Shown: one piece after another, positions 7,973 to 15,622 of the stretch
How the letters are laid out: every line of letters begins with the position of its first letter
How positions within the stretch are numbered: the stretch's first letter is position 1
Assembly (NCBI RefSeq): GCF_047718555.1
Contig: NZ_JBDNRK010000009.1
Location: 47,721-111,720 of the forward strand
Direction of reading: 5' to 3'
Source of the DNA: Clostridium_I sp047718555
GTDB lineage: Bacteria; Bacillota; Clostridia; Clostridiales; Clostridiaceae
Length of the DNA: 64,000 nucleotides
The notes under the pieces: model-generated
The model's database searches: none
Seen by the model: only the letters and a program-made list of their open reading frames with translations
What the model was told of the DNA's origin: nothing
Program-made: the position numbers and the translations under genes

Positions 7973-8788
7973 TTATACCAACATAAGTTGCTGTAATTTA
8001 TTTTTTGTATGATCATCAACAGGCATTTGAATAGTAATATTTACGCCCTCTGCTTCTGTAGATTTAAATGAAATATAACTTACATATAAGTTTCCTACTA
8101 TAGGATGATGTAAAAGTTTTTGCCCCTCTGGTGTCCCCATTATTTCTTGTTCATTCCACCATTTATGGAAGAGTGGATTTTTTTTATCCAGTTCATTTAT
8201 AATCTCTTTTATTTTATTATCATTTTCATAATAGCTATAATTTGCTCTTAACTGTTCAACACGCAGCTTAGAATGTCCCTCCCAATTATCTAATAGTTTC
8301 TTTAGATAATCATCATTAAAGGCTCTCCATATAGTATTTCTTTCTTTCTCATTCATTTCTTCATAATTACCATAAACTTTTAGGGCAGCTTTATTCCATG
8401 CAATCATGTTCCAACTGCTATCAGTAACATAGGCCATATTAGGATTTTGAGCATCTAAAAATTTTTGCAATGCTTCAGAAATAGTAATGTTATTACTGTC
8501 TTCAACATGTAATTTTTTATCAGACAAATTAAATAAGTATCTTTTTTCTTCATTATTTAGCTGTAAGACTCTGCTTAAAGAATTTAATACATCTATTGAA
8601 GGATTAACATTCTGCCCTTGTTCAATACGTACATACCAATCAATACTTACCCCTGCTAAATCTGCAACTTCCTCTCTTTTTAAACCTTCAACTCTTCTTC
8701 TTTTATTTGATTCAAGTCCAAATTGATTAGGACTTAGTGTTGCTCTCTTCTTTTTTAAAAATAATCCAAGTTCCTTGCTTTTAGTCAT
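7973..8788 (-). CDS. XRE-type regulator with MmyB-like ligand domain
   Basis: The protein has 271 residues from MTKSKELG. The ATG at 8786-8788 lies 6 bases from GGAGG; the ATG two codons upstream touches the ribosome binding site and is unlikely. Residues 5-75 form the helix-turn-helix: LGLFLKKKRATLSPNQ, KREEVADLAGVSIDWYVRIEQGQNVNPS and VLNSLSRVLQLNNEEK. The remainder resembles the MmyB-type ligand-binding domain (PNMAYVTDSSWNMIAWNKAALKVYG, then HHPIVGNLYVSYISFKS). Family members usually sit beside, and regulate, an oxidoreductase or transporter gene. Here it diverges from an MFS transporter. A 90-bp block in the gap is repeated in front of the nitroreductase, so both are likely targets. Confidence 0.9.
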   Translation of the reverse strand: MTKSKELGLFLKKKRATLSPNQFGLESNKRRRVEGLKREEVADLAGVSIDWYVRIEQGQNVNPSIDVLNSLSRVLQLNNEEKRYLFNLSDKKLHVEDSNNITISEALQKFLDAQNPNMAYVTDSSWNMIAWNKAALKVYGNYEEMNEKERNTIWRAFNDDYLKKLLDNWEGHSKLRVEQLRANYSYYENDNKIKEIINELDKKNPLFHKWWNEQEIMGTPEGQKLLHHPIVGNLYVSYISFKSTEAEGVNITIQMPVDDHTKNKLQQLMLV

Positions 8789-8839
8789 AGCCATCCTCCA
8801 ATATATAATTTAATTATTAATGAAAAATTTATGAAGTTA

Positions 8840-8929
8840 TTTTAGAGAGTTATTTAAGTAGTTCTAAATATATGATTATTTATCCTAGGATAATCTAATC
8901 TCTATTTAAATGGATAATTCAATTATATA
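8840..8929 (+). promoter_or_regulatory. Repeated promoter/operator block, copy A (MFS gene)
   Basis: These 90 bases align without gaps to 10215-10304, with about 75 identities by eye. The block contains a perfect 12-bp palindrome, TATCCTAGGATA, at 8881-8892, and runs into a -10-like TATACT at 8926-8931; the other copy has TATAAT in the same columns. No good -35 box is visible, which fits an activated promoter. It lies 36 bp before the MFS start, in the gap shared with the XRE/MmyB-type regulator. Confidence 0.75.
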
Positions 8930-8964
8930 CTAAATTCATAACTTATAGGAAGGATGATGTAAAA

Positions 8965-10209
8965 ATGAATAGAGATTCAAAAAATAATAATTTTTCAAAA
9001 CAATTATTAATAGTATTGACTATTATATGTGCAATTGGAGTAGCTAACTTGTATTATGACCAAGTTTTACTAACTAATATTTCTAAAAGTTTTTCTGTGT
9101 CTGCTTCATTGTCTGGTGTACTGATTACAGCGATACAGATAGGTTACACAATAGGACTATTGCTTATTGTACCGTTAGGAGATAGGTATAGTAGAAAAAT
9201 GCTAATCATTTTAAGTATCATTTGTTCAGCTGTGTTATTATATTTAATGACTTTAGTGTCTTCGTTTAATCTAATAGTAATTATAGGATTTTTAATGGGT
9301 CTTTCCACTGTTTCTGCACAGCTTATAATACCATTTGTTTCATCAAATATGCCATCAGAAAAACGAGGTGTAATAGTTGGTCACTTGCTAACCGGAGTAT
9401 TCCTGGGGGTTCTATTAGGCAGGGTATTTGGCGGAGTCATTGGGCAATTATTGGGTTGGAAATCAGTTCATGAAATTGCAGCAATAGTCTTGTTAATTTT
9501 TGCAGTATACTTATACTATGCGCTTCCAAATGATAATATAGAAAAGGAAAACTCATATAAAAAGATTATATTGTCTTTACCACCGTTATTAAAAAGAGAA
9601 AAGGTATTAAGAGAAACAATAGTTTTTGGTGCTGCTGCATTTTGTGCCTTCAATATTTTTTGGGTTTCATTATCCTTTATTTTAGAAAATCCTCCCTATC
9701 ATTATGGTAGTGCCATGGTCGGAGTCTTTGGATTTTTAGGTGTAGCAGGTGCATTAGCCGCTGGATTTACAGGTAAATTAACAAATAGTAAAAAAGTAGG
9801 TCTATGGAACATTTTGGCACTATCTATTATGTTTATATCTTTTTTAGTCTTAGGTATAGGCTGGTCTAAGTTTATAATTCTTATTCTTATAACATTTACT
9901 TTGGATGTTGGCTCAAGAATGAATATGTCATTAAATCAAGGACGTCTTTATAAACTTAATCCACAAAATCATAGCAGACTAAACTCACTTTATATGGTTG
10001 GATACTATTTAGGAGGATCACTTGGATCATGGCTTGGCACCTATGTATATCATTTATTTGGGGTGATGGGAATTATGATTGTAAGTTGTGTTGTGCTTTT
10101 ATTAGCATATAGTTATTATTTAATTACTAATAAACTTTTAAATGGAAGACGCTTGAATAAATCACCAAATGTATTTACCCATAAAAATGAAAACATCAGT
10201 AATTTTTAA
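8965..10209 (+). CDS. MFS transporter, probable drug/metabolite efflux
   Basis: The protein has 414 residues with about 12 hydrophobic segments. The start follows TAGGAAGGATG. The cytoplasmic loop after helix 2 reads LGDRYSRKMLI, the classic MFS G-D-R-x-x-R/K motif. GVFLGVLLGRVFGGVIGQLLGW in helix 5 is the motif C-like stretch typical of proton antiporters, so export rather than uptake is likely. It closely resembles YgaY/YnfM-type MFS exporters. It is the first gene of a pair with the ferredoxin-nitroreductase, both preceded by the same 90-bp block, and is divergent from the XRE/MmyB regulator. A joint detoxification response (reduce, then export) is a reasonable inference. The substrate is unknown. 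Confidence 0.9.
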   Translation: MNRDSKNNNFSKQLLIVLTIICAIGVANLYYDQVLLTNISKSFSVSASLSGVLITAIQIGYTIGLLLIVPLGDRYSRKMLIILSIICSAVLLYLMTLVSSFNLIVIIGFLMGLSTVSAQLIIPFVSSNMPSEKRGVIVGHLLTGVFLGVLLGRVFGGVIGQLLGWKSVHEIAAIVLLIFAVYLYYALPNDNIEKENSYKKIILSLPPLLKREKVLRETIVFGAAAFCAFNIFWVSLSFILENPPYHYGSAMVGVFGFLGVAGALAAGFTGKLTNSKKVGLWNILALSIMFISFLVLGIGWSKFIILILITFTLDVGSRMNMSLNQGRLYKLNPQNHSRLNSLYMVGYYLGGSLGSWLGTYVYHLFGVMGIMIVSCVVLLLAYSYYLITNKLLNGRRLNKSPNVFTHKNENISNF

Positions 10210-10214
10210 AGTGG

Positions 10215-10304
10215 TTTTAGAACGTTATTTAAATAGTACTAAGCATATGATTATTTATCCTATGATAATTTATCTTCTATTTAAAAGAATCATTTAATTA
10301 TATA
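10215..10304 (+). promoter_or_regulatory. Repeated promoter/operator block, copy B (nitroreductase gene)
   Basis: This is the second copy of the block at 8840-8929, starting 6 bases after the MFS stop. The central palindrome is degraded by one base (TATCCTATGATA, 10259-10270), while the -10-like TATAAT at 10301-10306 is better than in copy A. The duplicated control region suggests that the nitroreductase has its own promoter, answering to the same regulator, rather than relying on read-through from the MFS gene. Confidence 0.75.
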
Positions 10305-10368
10305 ATAATTTTATAAAAATATATTTCTATGGATTTTATATTATAAAGTAAAGACGAGGAGAATAAAA

Positions 10369-11163
10369 ATGAATTTAATAACTGTAGATCAAGAGAAATG
10401 TGTTAAGTGTGGATTTTGTGTAAATGAGTGCCCCGAACAAGTATTTAGACTTGGAGAGAATGGTCCTGAAGAAGTTTATCCTGAAAACTGTATTGCCTGC
10501 GGTCATTGTGTAGCTGTTTGTCCAAAGGAAGCTATGGATAACATAAAAACACCATTATCCAATCAAGTCAGCTCAAAAAAATTTCCAAAATTGAGTCCTG
10601 AAGAGGCACAAAACTTTCTTCGTTCAAGACGTTCTATTCGCTCTTATAAAGAAACTCCTGTTCCAAGAGAAAAATTAATAGACCTTGTTAATATTGCCCA
10701 TTTTGCTCCTTCAGGACATAATCTACAAGGCGTATCCTATATTATAATAGATGATAGGAAAATACTTGATAAAGCGATTGAACTTACTGCTAAGGAATTA
10801 GGAAGTGATAAATCATTAAGTCAATTTATTAAACCTTATCGTGAAGAAGGAAGTGATACTATTTTACGAGGAGCACCTTGCCTTGTCCTAGCAACTACTG
10901 ATGCAGATTTTCTACGAGGAAGAGAAAATTCTATTTTTTCATTAGCATACATGGAACTATATGCGCCAACTCTTGGATTGGGTTCATGTTGGGCTGGAGT
11001 ATTTGAAAGGGTTGCACTTAAAGACAATTCCCCACTACTTAAATTATTTAATATTCCTAAAAACAAAAAGATAACTGGTGTCGTTATGGTAGGATATCCA
11101 AAATACACCTATCCAAGACTAGTGGATAGAAATCCGTTAGAATTTACTTTTATGAATCCGTAA
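10369..11163 (+). CDS. Nitroreductase with N-terminal 2[4Fe-4S] ferredoxin domain
   Basis: The protein has 264 residues, with GAGGAG before the ATG. Residues 1-58 form a bacterial ferredoxin domain with two clusters: C11, C14, C17, C21 and C41, C44, C47, C51. From about residue 80 the nitroreductase fold begins with RSRRSIRSYKETPVPREKLIDLVNIAHFAPSGHNLQ, the FMN-binding signature; the G-L-G-S-C-W-A-G stretch near residue 205 is the second FMN contact. The fusion lets the flavin site be fed directly from reduced clusters. The likely role is reduction of nitro, enone or similar electrophilic compounds in the cytosol. Its upstream block is shared with the MFS gene, which supports common regulation by the XRE/MmyB-type protein. 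Confidence 0.92.
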   Translation: MNLITVDQEKCVKCGFCVNECPEQVFRLGENGPEEVYPENCIACGHCVAVCPKEAMDNIKTPLSNQVSSKKFPKLSPEEAQNFLRSRRSIRSYKETPVPREKLIDLVNIAHFAPSGHNLQGVSYIIIDDRKILDKAIELTAKELGSDKSLSQFIKPYREEGSDTILRGAPCLVLATTDADFLRGRENSIFSLAYMELYAPTLGLGSCWAGVFERVALKDNSPLLKLFNIPKNKKITGVVMVGYPKYTYPRLVDRNPLEFTFMNP

Positions 11164-11289
11164 TATTATCCTGAAAATTCAAAATAAAAAACAAACCTTT
11201 AAAGTTGTTTAACATAGCCTTGTCTCCTTTTTATACGATTGTTTTCCCAGATTCAACTTATATTTTAGGGCTTAGCTATGTTTTTTCTA

Positions 11290-11445
11290 TTAAGTATATC
11301 CTTTTTCTAATTCTTCATTAAGTTCTAGTTCAGCTAAGTCTAAAAGTGCTGCAGATTTTATGGAAAGAAGCTTAACATCAAAAGGAATTCCTCTTTGCAT
11401 AACAACCTGTTTCAAAAATACATTTACCAAAACCCATGGTTGCAT
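11290..11445 (-). pseudogene. RelB/DinJ antitoxin remnant
   Basis: A 51-codon frame reads VNVFLKQVVMQRGIPFDV followed by a charged tail ending LNEELEKGYT. The first part is the characteristic C-terminal half of the RelB/DinJ antitoxin ribbon-helix-helix region. The first beta strand and helix are missing, an in-frame stop lies just upstream, and there is no ribosome binding site and no toxin gene alongside. It abuts the AraC-type gene stop (11468). It is best read as a decayed toxin-antitoxin locus. Confidence 0.6.
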
Positions 11446-11467
11446 ATTTTACAAGTCACTGTTACCC

Positions 11468-12388
11468 TTAAGAATATAATGAATTTCGAAGGCGATTTAT
11501 ATCGCTTATAGGAGGCAATCCAAACATGCGTGCATATTCCCTGCTAAATTGAGATGGGCTTTCATAACCCACTTGAAAACCAATATTTGCAGCTTCAGAT
11601 GATTCAGTAAATAACAAACGTCTAGCTTCTTGTAACCTTATAAGCTTTTGATATTGCAAAGGACTCATTGCCGTTACTTTTTTAAACTGATTATGCAATG
11701 ATGATGTACTCATGTTAACTTTTTTGGCTAAATCTTCAATTCTTAGTGGTTTTGAAAAATTACTATTTATAAACTGAATGACTTTTGCAATGCAGTGTGC
11801 ATGACTTCCAATCATTGCAAATTGCTTAATTAAATTTCCCTGACTATCCTGGAGAATTCTATAAAGAATTTCACGGATTATTAAAGGTGAAAGGACTGGA
11901 ATATCCTTAGGTGTGTGTAAGAGACGAACAAGTCTTAACACAGCATCAAACAAATCAGAATTTATTTTATTTACAACTATTCCACGTCCTGAATCTTTCT
12001 TACCATTCCATACATCATCTGATTCCTTAATAATATCAAGTATTTGCTCAGTATTAAAATTTATTTGAACGCAGAAATATGGTTCCTCAGGACTTGCTTG
12101 AATTATTTGACCGGTAATAGGAAGGTGGACAGATGCAACCAAATATGATGTCGAATCATACTGATAATTTTCGTCAGCCAATGTTACAATTTTTGATCCC
12201 TGAGCAATTACTAATAGGGATGGTTCATAAATGGTATGTAAAGGCTCAGAAATATTAGATGCTCGAAATAACTGCAAAGTAGGTATTGCTGTAGTATGTA
12301 ATCCATCTTCTCTAACAATTCCATTAATCATTGAAACCAATTCTTCTTGATAAGTTGTAATTTTGTCATTCACTAATTTTTTATCCAT
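11468..12388 (-). CDS. AraC family regulator with AraC_N-type sensor domain
   Basis: The protein has 306 residues, with AAGGAG 8 bases before the ATG. Residues 25-185 match the AraC-type N-terminal domain of the YqhC/AraC_N group (LQLFRASNISEPLHTIYEPSLLVIAQGSKIV, then VASVHLPITGQIIQASPEEPYFCVQI). The C-terminal part contains the two helix-turn-helix units (RIEDLAKKVNMSTSSLHNQFKKVTAMSPLQYQK and AANIGFQVGYESPSQFSREYARMFGLPP). This subfamily often sits next to, and induces, dehydrogenases or reductases that handle aldehydes. Here it diverges from an SDR dehydrogenase, 180 bp away, which is its likely target. Confidence 0.92.
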   Translation of the reverse strand: MDKKLVNDKITTYQEELVSMINGIVREDGLHTTAIPTLQLFRASNISEPLHTIYEPSLLVIAQGSKIVTLADENYQYDSTSYLVASVHLPITGQIIQASPEEPYFCVQINFNTEQILDIIKESDDVWNGKKDSGRGIVVNKINSDLFDAVLRLVRLLHTPKDIPVLSPLIIREILYRILQDSQGNLIKQFAMIGSHAHCIAKVIQFINSNFSKPLRIEDLAKKVNMSTSSLHNQFKKVTAMSPLQYQKLIRLQEARRLLFTESSEAANIGFQVGYESPSQFSREYARMFGLPPISDINRLRNSLYS

Positions 12389-12567
12389 TTCTAACTCCTT
12401 CCTTAGATTAAATTGATGTATAAATTATATTATAGCTTGTAGGATTAGGCAATAACTAAATAAAAATAGGCTACCTAGATGATGCACCATATATATATAA
12501 TTATCTTAGATACAAGATATTTAATAAAAGCGACTACAAGCTGAATATATTAAAGGAGGATTTTATT

Positions 12568-13308
12568 ATGAATACAACTAAAAAAGAAAGAATTGCAATT
12601 GTTACAGGAGGATCACGTGGAATTGGACGTGCAATCTCAGAACGTCTCGCATCTGACGGACAAACAGTAGTTATAGCATATGCAAACAATGCTTCTGAAG
12701 CTGATAAAACTGTGGAATCTATAGTAGAAAAAGGAGGAAAAGCAATTGCTGTTAAGACAGATATTAGCGACGAAGTGGCGGTCAGCAAACTTTTTGATAT
12801 GACAGAGAAAGACTTTGGCGGTGTAGATGTTGTAGTTAACTCAGCTGGTATTATGGGGCTTAATACAATTGCTAATTTCGATCTTAATAAACTTGATCAA
12901 ATAATTCGTACAAACATCCGTGGTACCTTTGTTGTTGACCAACAAGCTGCCCGTCGCGTAAGATCTGGAGGTGCTATTATTAATCTTTCAACTTCAGTAA
13001 AGAAACTCGCATTACCTACTTATGCTGCCTATACTGCTAGTAAAGGAGCTGTTGATGCAATCAGTCTTGTACTCGCAAAAGAACTTCGTGGCAGAGATAT
13101 TACTGTAAATGCAGTAGCTCCTGGACCAACAGCAACAGAACTGTTTTTTGAAGGTAAGGATGCTGAAACAATTGACCGCATGGCTAAGATGAACCCTATT
13201 GAGCGTTTAGGAACACCTGAAGATATTGCAGAAGTAGTTTCATTTTTAGCAGGTCCAGCTAGATGGATCAATGGTCAAACCATTTATGTTAATGGCGGAA
13301 TGATATAA
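12568..13308 (+). CDS. SDR family NAD(P)-dependent oxidoreductase
   Basis: The protein has 246 residues, with AAAGGAGG before the ATG. It is a classical short-chain dehydrogenase: TGGSRGIG at residues 13-20 binds the dinucleotide, NSAG is at 91-94, the catalytic asparagine lies in RTNIRG (about 116), serine in INLSTS (141 or 143), and YxxxK is Y155 and K159. A basic residue after the first strand cannot be assigned with confidence, so NADP versus NAD is open. It resembles 3-oxoacyl-ACP-reductase-like or glucose-dehydrogenase-like SDRs, often seen beside AraC_N regulators. The substrate is probably a small carbonyl or alcohol. It is cytosolic and monocistronic. Confidence 0.93.
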   Translation: MNTTKKERIAIVTGGSRGIGRAISERLASDGQTVVIAYANNASEADKTVESIVEKGGKAIAVKTDISDEVAVSKLFDMTEKDFGGVDVVVNSAGIMGLNTIANFDLNKLDQIIRTNIRGTFVVDQQAARRVRSGGAIINLSTSVKKLALPTYAAYTASKGAVDAISLVLAKELRGRDITVNAVAPGPTATELFFEGKDAETIDRMAKMNPIERLGTPEDIAEVVSFLAGPARWINGQTIYVNGGMI

Positions 13309-13767
13309 ATCTTCGGTATTTTAGTGGTGACTGCTATATTATAGTTATTTTCCTATACAAATTCTATTTTAAGAATAAACCATGCTTCAAATTATATAAA
13401 TACTGTTGCAATATGCCTTTCGATAAACAAAAAAGAAACTCTTAATAAAGATTTAGATTCTATAGATAAATATAGACAGCTTTAATAGAAAAAGCCTAGA
13501 GTTAGTTTTGAAATACTGACCTAGGCTTTTTTAGATTGCTTTTGTTTTGAAAGCTTGAGCAAAAACAACTGTTCTTACAGAAATTAAAGCTTGATAACTA
13601 AACATTATATTTTAATAGAAATGCTCAAAGAAAAGTTTTATATATTCAGATACTAGGACTGTTTTTCCCATTTTCCCCTTAAAAGCCAAAATAAAACCAC
13701 CTACCAGATCAACTCCAGCAGATGGTCTAAACTCTAAAACTATTGAATTTACTGAACTGCTGACGTC
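13309..13767. other. Intergenic stretch with a strong bidirectional terminator
   Basis: An inverted repeat with AAAAAGCCTAG at 13489-13499 and CTAGGCTTTTT at 13521-13531 (11 bp, loop 21, partly paired) would stop transcription from both sides. Between 13330 and 13485 a plus frame without a start ends in NKKETLNKDLDSIDKYRQL and may be a gene remnant. Nothing is recognised from 13540 to 13767. Confidence 0.65.
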
Positions 13768-15231
13768 TTACTTATTTTCTACACGTGAAATCAAGACCAC
13801 GCACTCCACATGCGCCGTCTCCGGAAACATATCCACTGGCTGCACCTCTAAAGTCCTATATCCCAAATTATCCAATATTGAAAGATCTCTTGCCAGAGTC
13901 CCAGGATCACAGGACACATAAACTATTTTTTCAGGTTCCATTTTTGCTATTGCCTCTAAAAGAGACTTTTCACAACCTTTACGGGGTGGATCAACTACTA
14001 CTACATCAGCTTTTACACCGCTATTTATAATTTCGGGAATAACTTTTTCTGCTTCACCTACCATGAATTCTACATTATCTATATTATTTTGACTTGCATT
14101 TATCTTTGCATTTTCTATGGCTTCAAATATGATTTCCACTCCATATACTTTTTTAGCTTTTTGTGATAAAAACAAAGATATAGTTCCTGTTCCACAATAG
14201 GCATCAAAGACAATTTCATTTCCCTGTAAATCAGCGTACTCCAAAGCTTTATTATATAGAACTTCTGTTTGCACAGGGTTTACCTGAAAAAATGATAATG
14301 GTGATATATTAAATTTAAATTCTCCAATAGTATCTACTATGGTATCCTTACCCCATAAAGTTTTACACTTTTCACCTAATATTACATTTGTGTTTTTAGG
14401 ATTTATATTTTGAACTATGCTCTTTAAATCTTTTATATTTTCTCTCATAAGCTCAATAAATTCTTCCCTATGAGGCAGTTCATCTTTACAAGTTACAAGC
14501 ACAATCATAGTCTCTCCAGTTTTAAAGGCTTTTCTCACCATTATGTGCCTTACTAAACCTACGCCTGTTTTTTCATCATATACAGGAATATTATGCTTCT
14601 TAAGCCATTGTTTTATAAGTGCTACCACTTTATCTCCAACTTCGTGTTGAATATAGCATTCTTTCATATCTATTATGTCATGACTTCTTGGAGAATAAAA
14701 ACCAACCAGGAACTGATCCTTTATCCTGCCCACAGGCAATTGAACTTTATTTCTGTATCTATAGGGATTATCCATACCTATAGTATTATGAACAATAATT
14801 CCATTTTCATGGTCATATTTATTCAAAAAATTTTTATCTTCCTTTAGATGATCTTTATCAGAAGCACTAACACTAGTTTTATTAATCTTTAAATTCCCAA
14901 TTCTCTCAATACAATCTTCCACTCTTTTTTTCTTAAAATTTAGCTGTTCCTTATAATTTAAATGTTGAAGCTGACAACCTCCACATCTATTGTATATTTT
15001 ACATACAGGTTCTTCTCTATATTCTGATGGCTTTATTATATTTATAAGCTTTCCAAAGGCAAAATTCTTGTTTACTTTTATAATTTTAGCCTCAACCTTC
15101 TCACCTTCTAAAGCTCCCTTAACAAATACAGTAAAATTGTCTACCCTTCCTATTCCTGCTCCCTCATAACCTAGAGCCTCTATATCAATTATATAATTTT
15201 CATTTTTAACTATAGGTACACTGTTTTTCAT
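13768..15231 (-). CDS. rlmD: 23S rRNA (uracil-C5)-methyltransferase RlmD-type
   Basis: The protein has 487 residues. An N-terminal TRAM domain (about 10-70) is followed by an iron-sulfur motif, C77, C83 and C86 in CKIYNRCGGCQLQHL. The SAM-binding domain has FDAYCGTGTISLFLSQKAKKVYGVE, and the catalytic region has DPPRKGCEKSLL and YVSCDPGTLARDL, whose cysteine is the nucleophile attacking uracil C6. It is of the RlmD/RumA/RlmCD group, which makes m5U in 23S rRNA; in low-GC Gram-positives one enzyme can modify two sites, so the exact target is uncertain. A 30-residue insert at about 110-140 looks lineage-specific. It is cytosolic and monocistronic. Confidence 0.93.
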   Translation of the reverse strand: MKNSVPIVKNENYIIDIEALGYEGAGIGRVDNFTVFVKGALEGEKVEAKIIKVNKNFAFGKLINIIKPSEYREEPVCKIYNRCGGCQLQHLNYKEQLNFKKKRVEDCIERIGNLKINKTSVSASDKDHLKEDKNFLNKYDHENGIIVHNTIGMDNPYRYRNKVQLPVGRIKDQFLVGFYSPRSHDIIDMKECYIQHEVGDKVVALIKQWLKKHNIPVYDEKTGVGLVRHIMVRKAFKTGETMIVLVTCKDELPHREEFIELMRENIKDLKSIVQNINPKNTNVILGEKCKTLWGKDTIVDTIGEFKFNISPLSFFQVNPVQTEVLYNKALEYADLQGNEIVFDAYCGTGTISLFLSQKAKKVYGVEIIFEAIENAKINASQNNIDNVEFMVGEAEKVIPEIINSGVKADVVVVDPPRKGCEKSLLEAIAKMEPEKIVYVSCDPGTLARDLSILDNLGYRTLEVQPVDMFPETAHVECVVLISRVENK

Positions 15232-15361
15232 CTATTATTTTCACCTTTCTAAAGAGAATACAAGATTTTATACGATGGCTATCTACTAAAATTCAATAAA
15301 ATTTCTAGTCAATTATATCATAATTGCATTACATAAACTACAAATATCAATTTAAAGATAA

Positions 15362-15500
15362 ACAGAGTTCTTAGTATCGGTATTTTCGATGCTTAGAAAT
15401 CGTTGTCCTTTAGGGTAAATCGTTATCCAGGGACGTAGCAGTCGTTATCTCCCACTTTGATAGAAGATGGGAGTATTACGGATGGTAGTCATCGGATAAA
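15362..15500. repeat. Structured intergenic repeat, copy R1
   Basis: Positions 15362-15465 align to 20340-20443 with about 97 of 104 bases identical, and 15466-15500 continues the match to 20483-20518 after R2 has 39 extra bases. Foldable parts: a stem around TATCGGTATTTTCGATG, a small hairpin GGGTAA-ATCG-TTATCC, a CTCCCACTTT/AAGATGGGAG stem, and GATG-GTAGT-CATC. No reading frame is conserved. It may be a structured RNA or a mobile-element end. The orientation of the transcript is unknown. Confidence 0.7.
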
Positions 15501-15503
15501 TTA

Positions 15504-15550
15504 AAAGAGCTCCTCTAATGTTATTAAATACATTTTAGAGAGAACTCTTT
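15504..15550. terminator. Hairpin terminator below the chemotaxis receptor
   Basis: The arms AAAGAGCTCCTCTAA (15504-15518) and TTAGAGAGAACTCTTT (15535-15550) pair with one bulge and one wobble. On the minus strand the hairpin is followed by TTTTAATTT, suiting termination of the receptor gene that ends at 15623. Confidence 0.6.
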
Positions 15551-15622
15551 CAATAGTTTTTTAATATTTCATTATATAAAATCTACTTTAATACTTATTT
15601 TGTAAACTTACATTTAAGGATA

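Noticed and set aside
13330..13485. Plus-strand frame ending NKKETLNKDLDSIDKYRQL
   Set aside because: It has no start codon with a ribosome binding site and is bounded by an upstream stop; at most a gene remnant.
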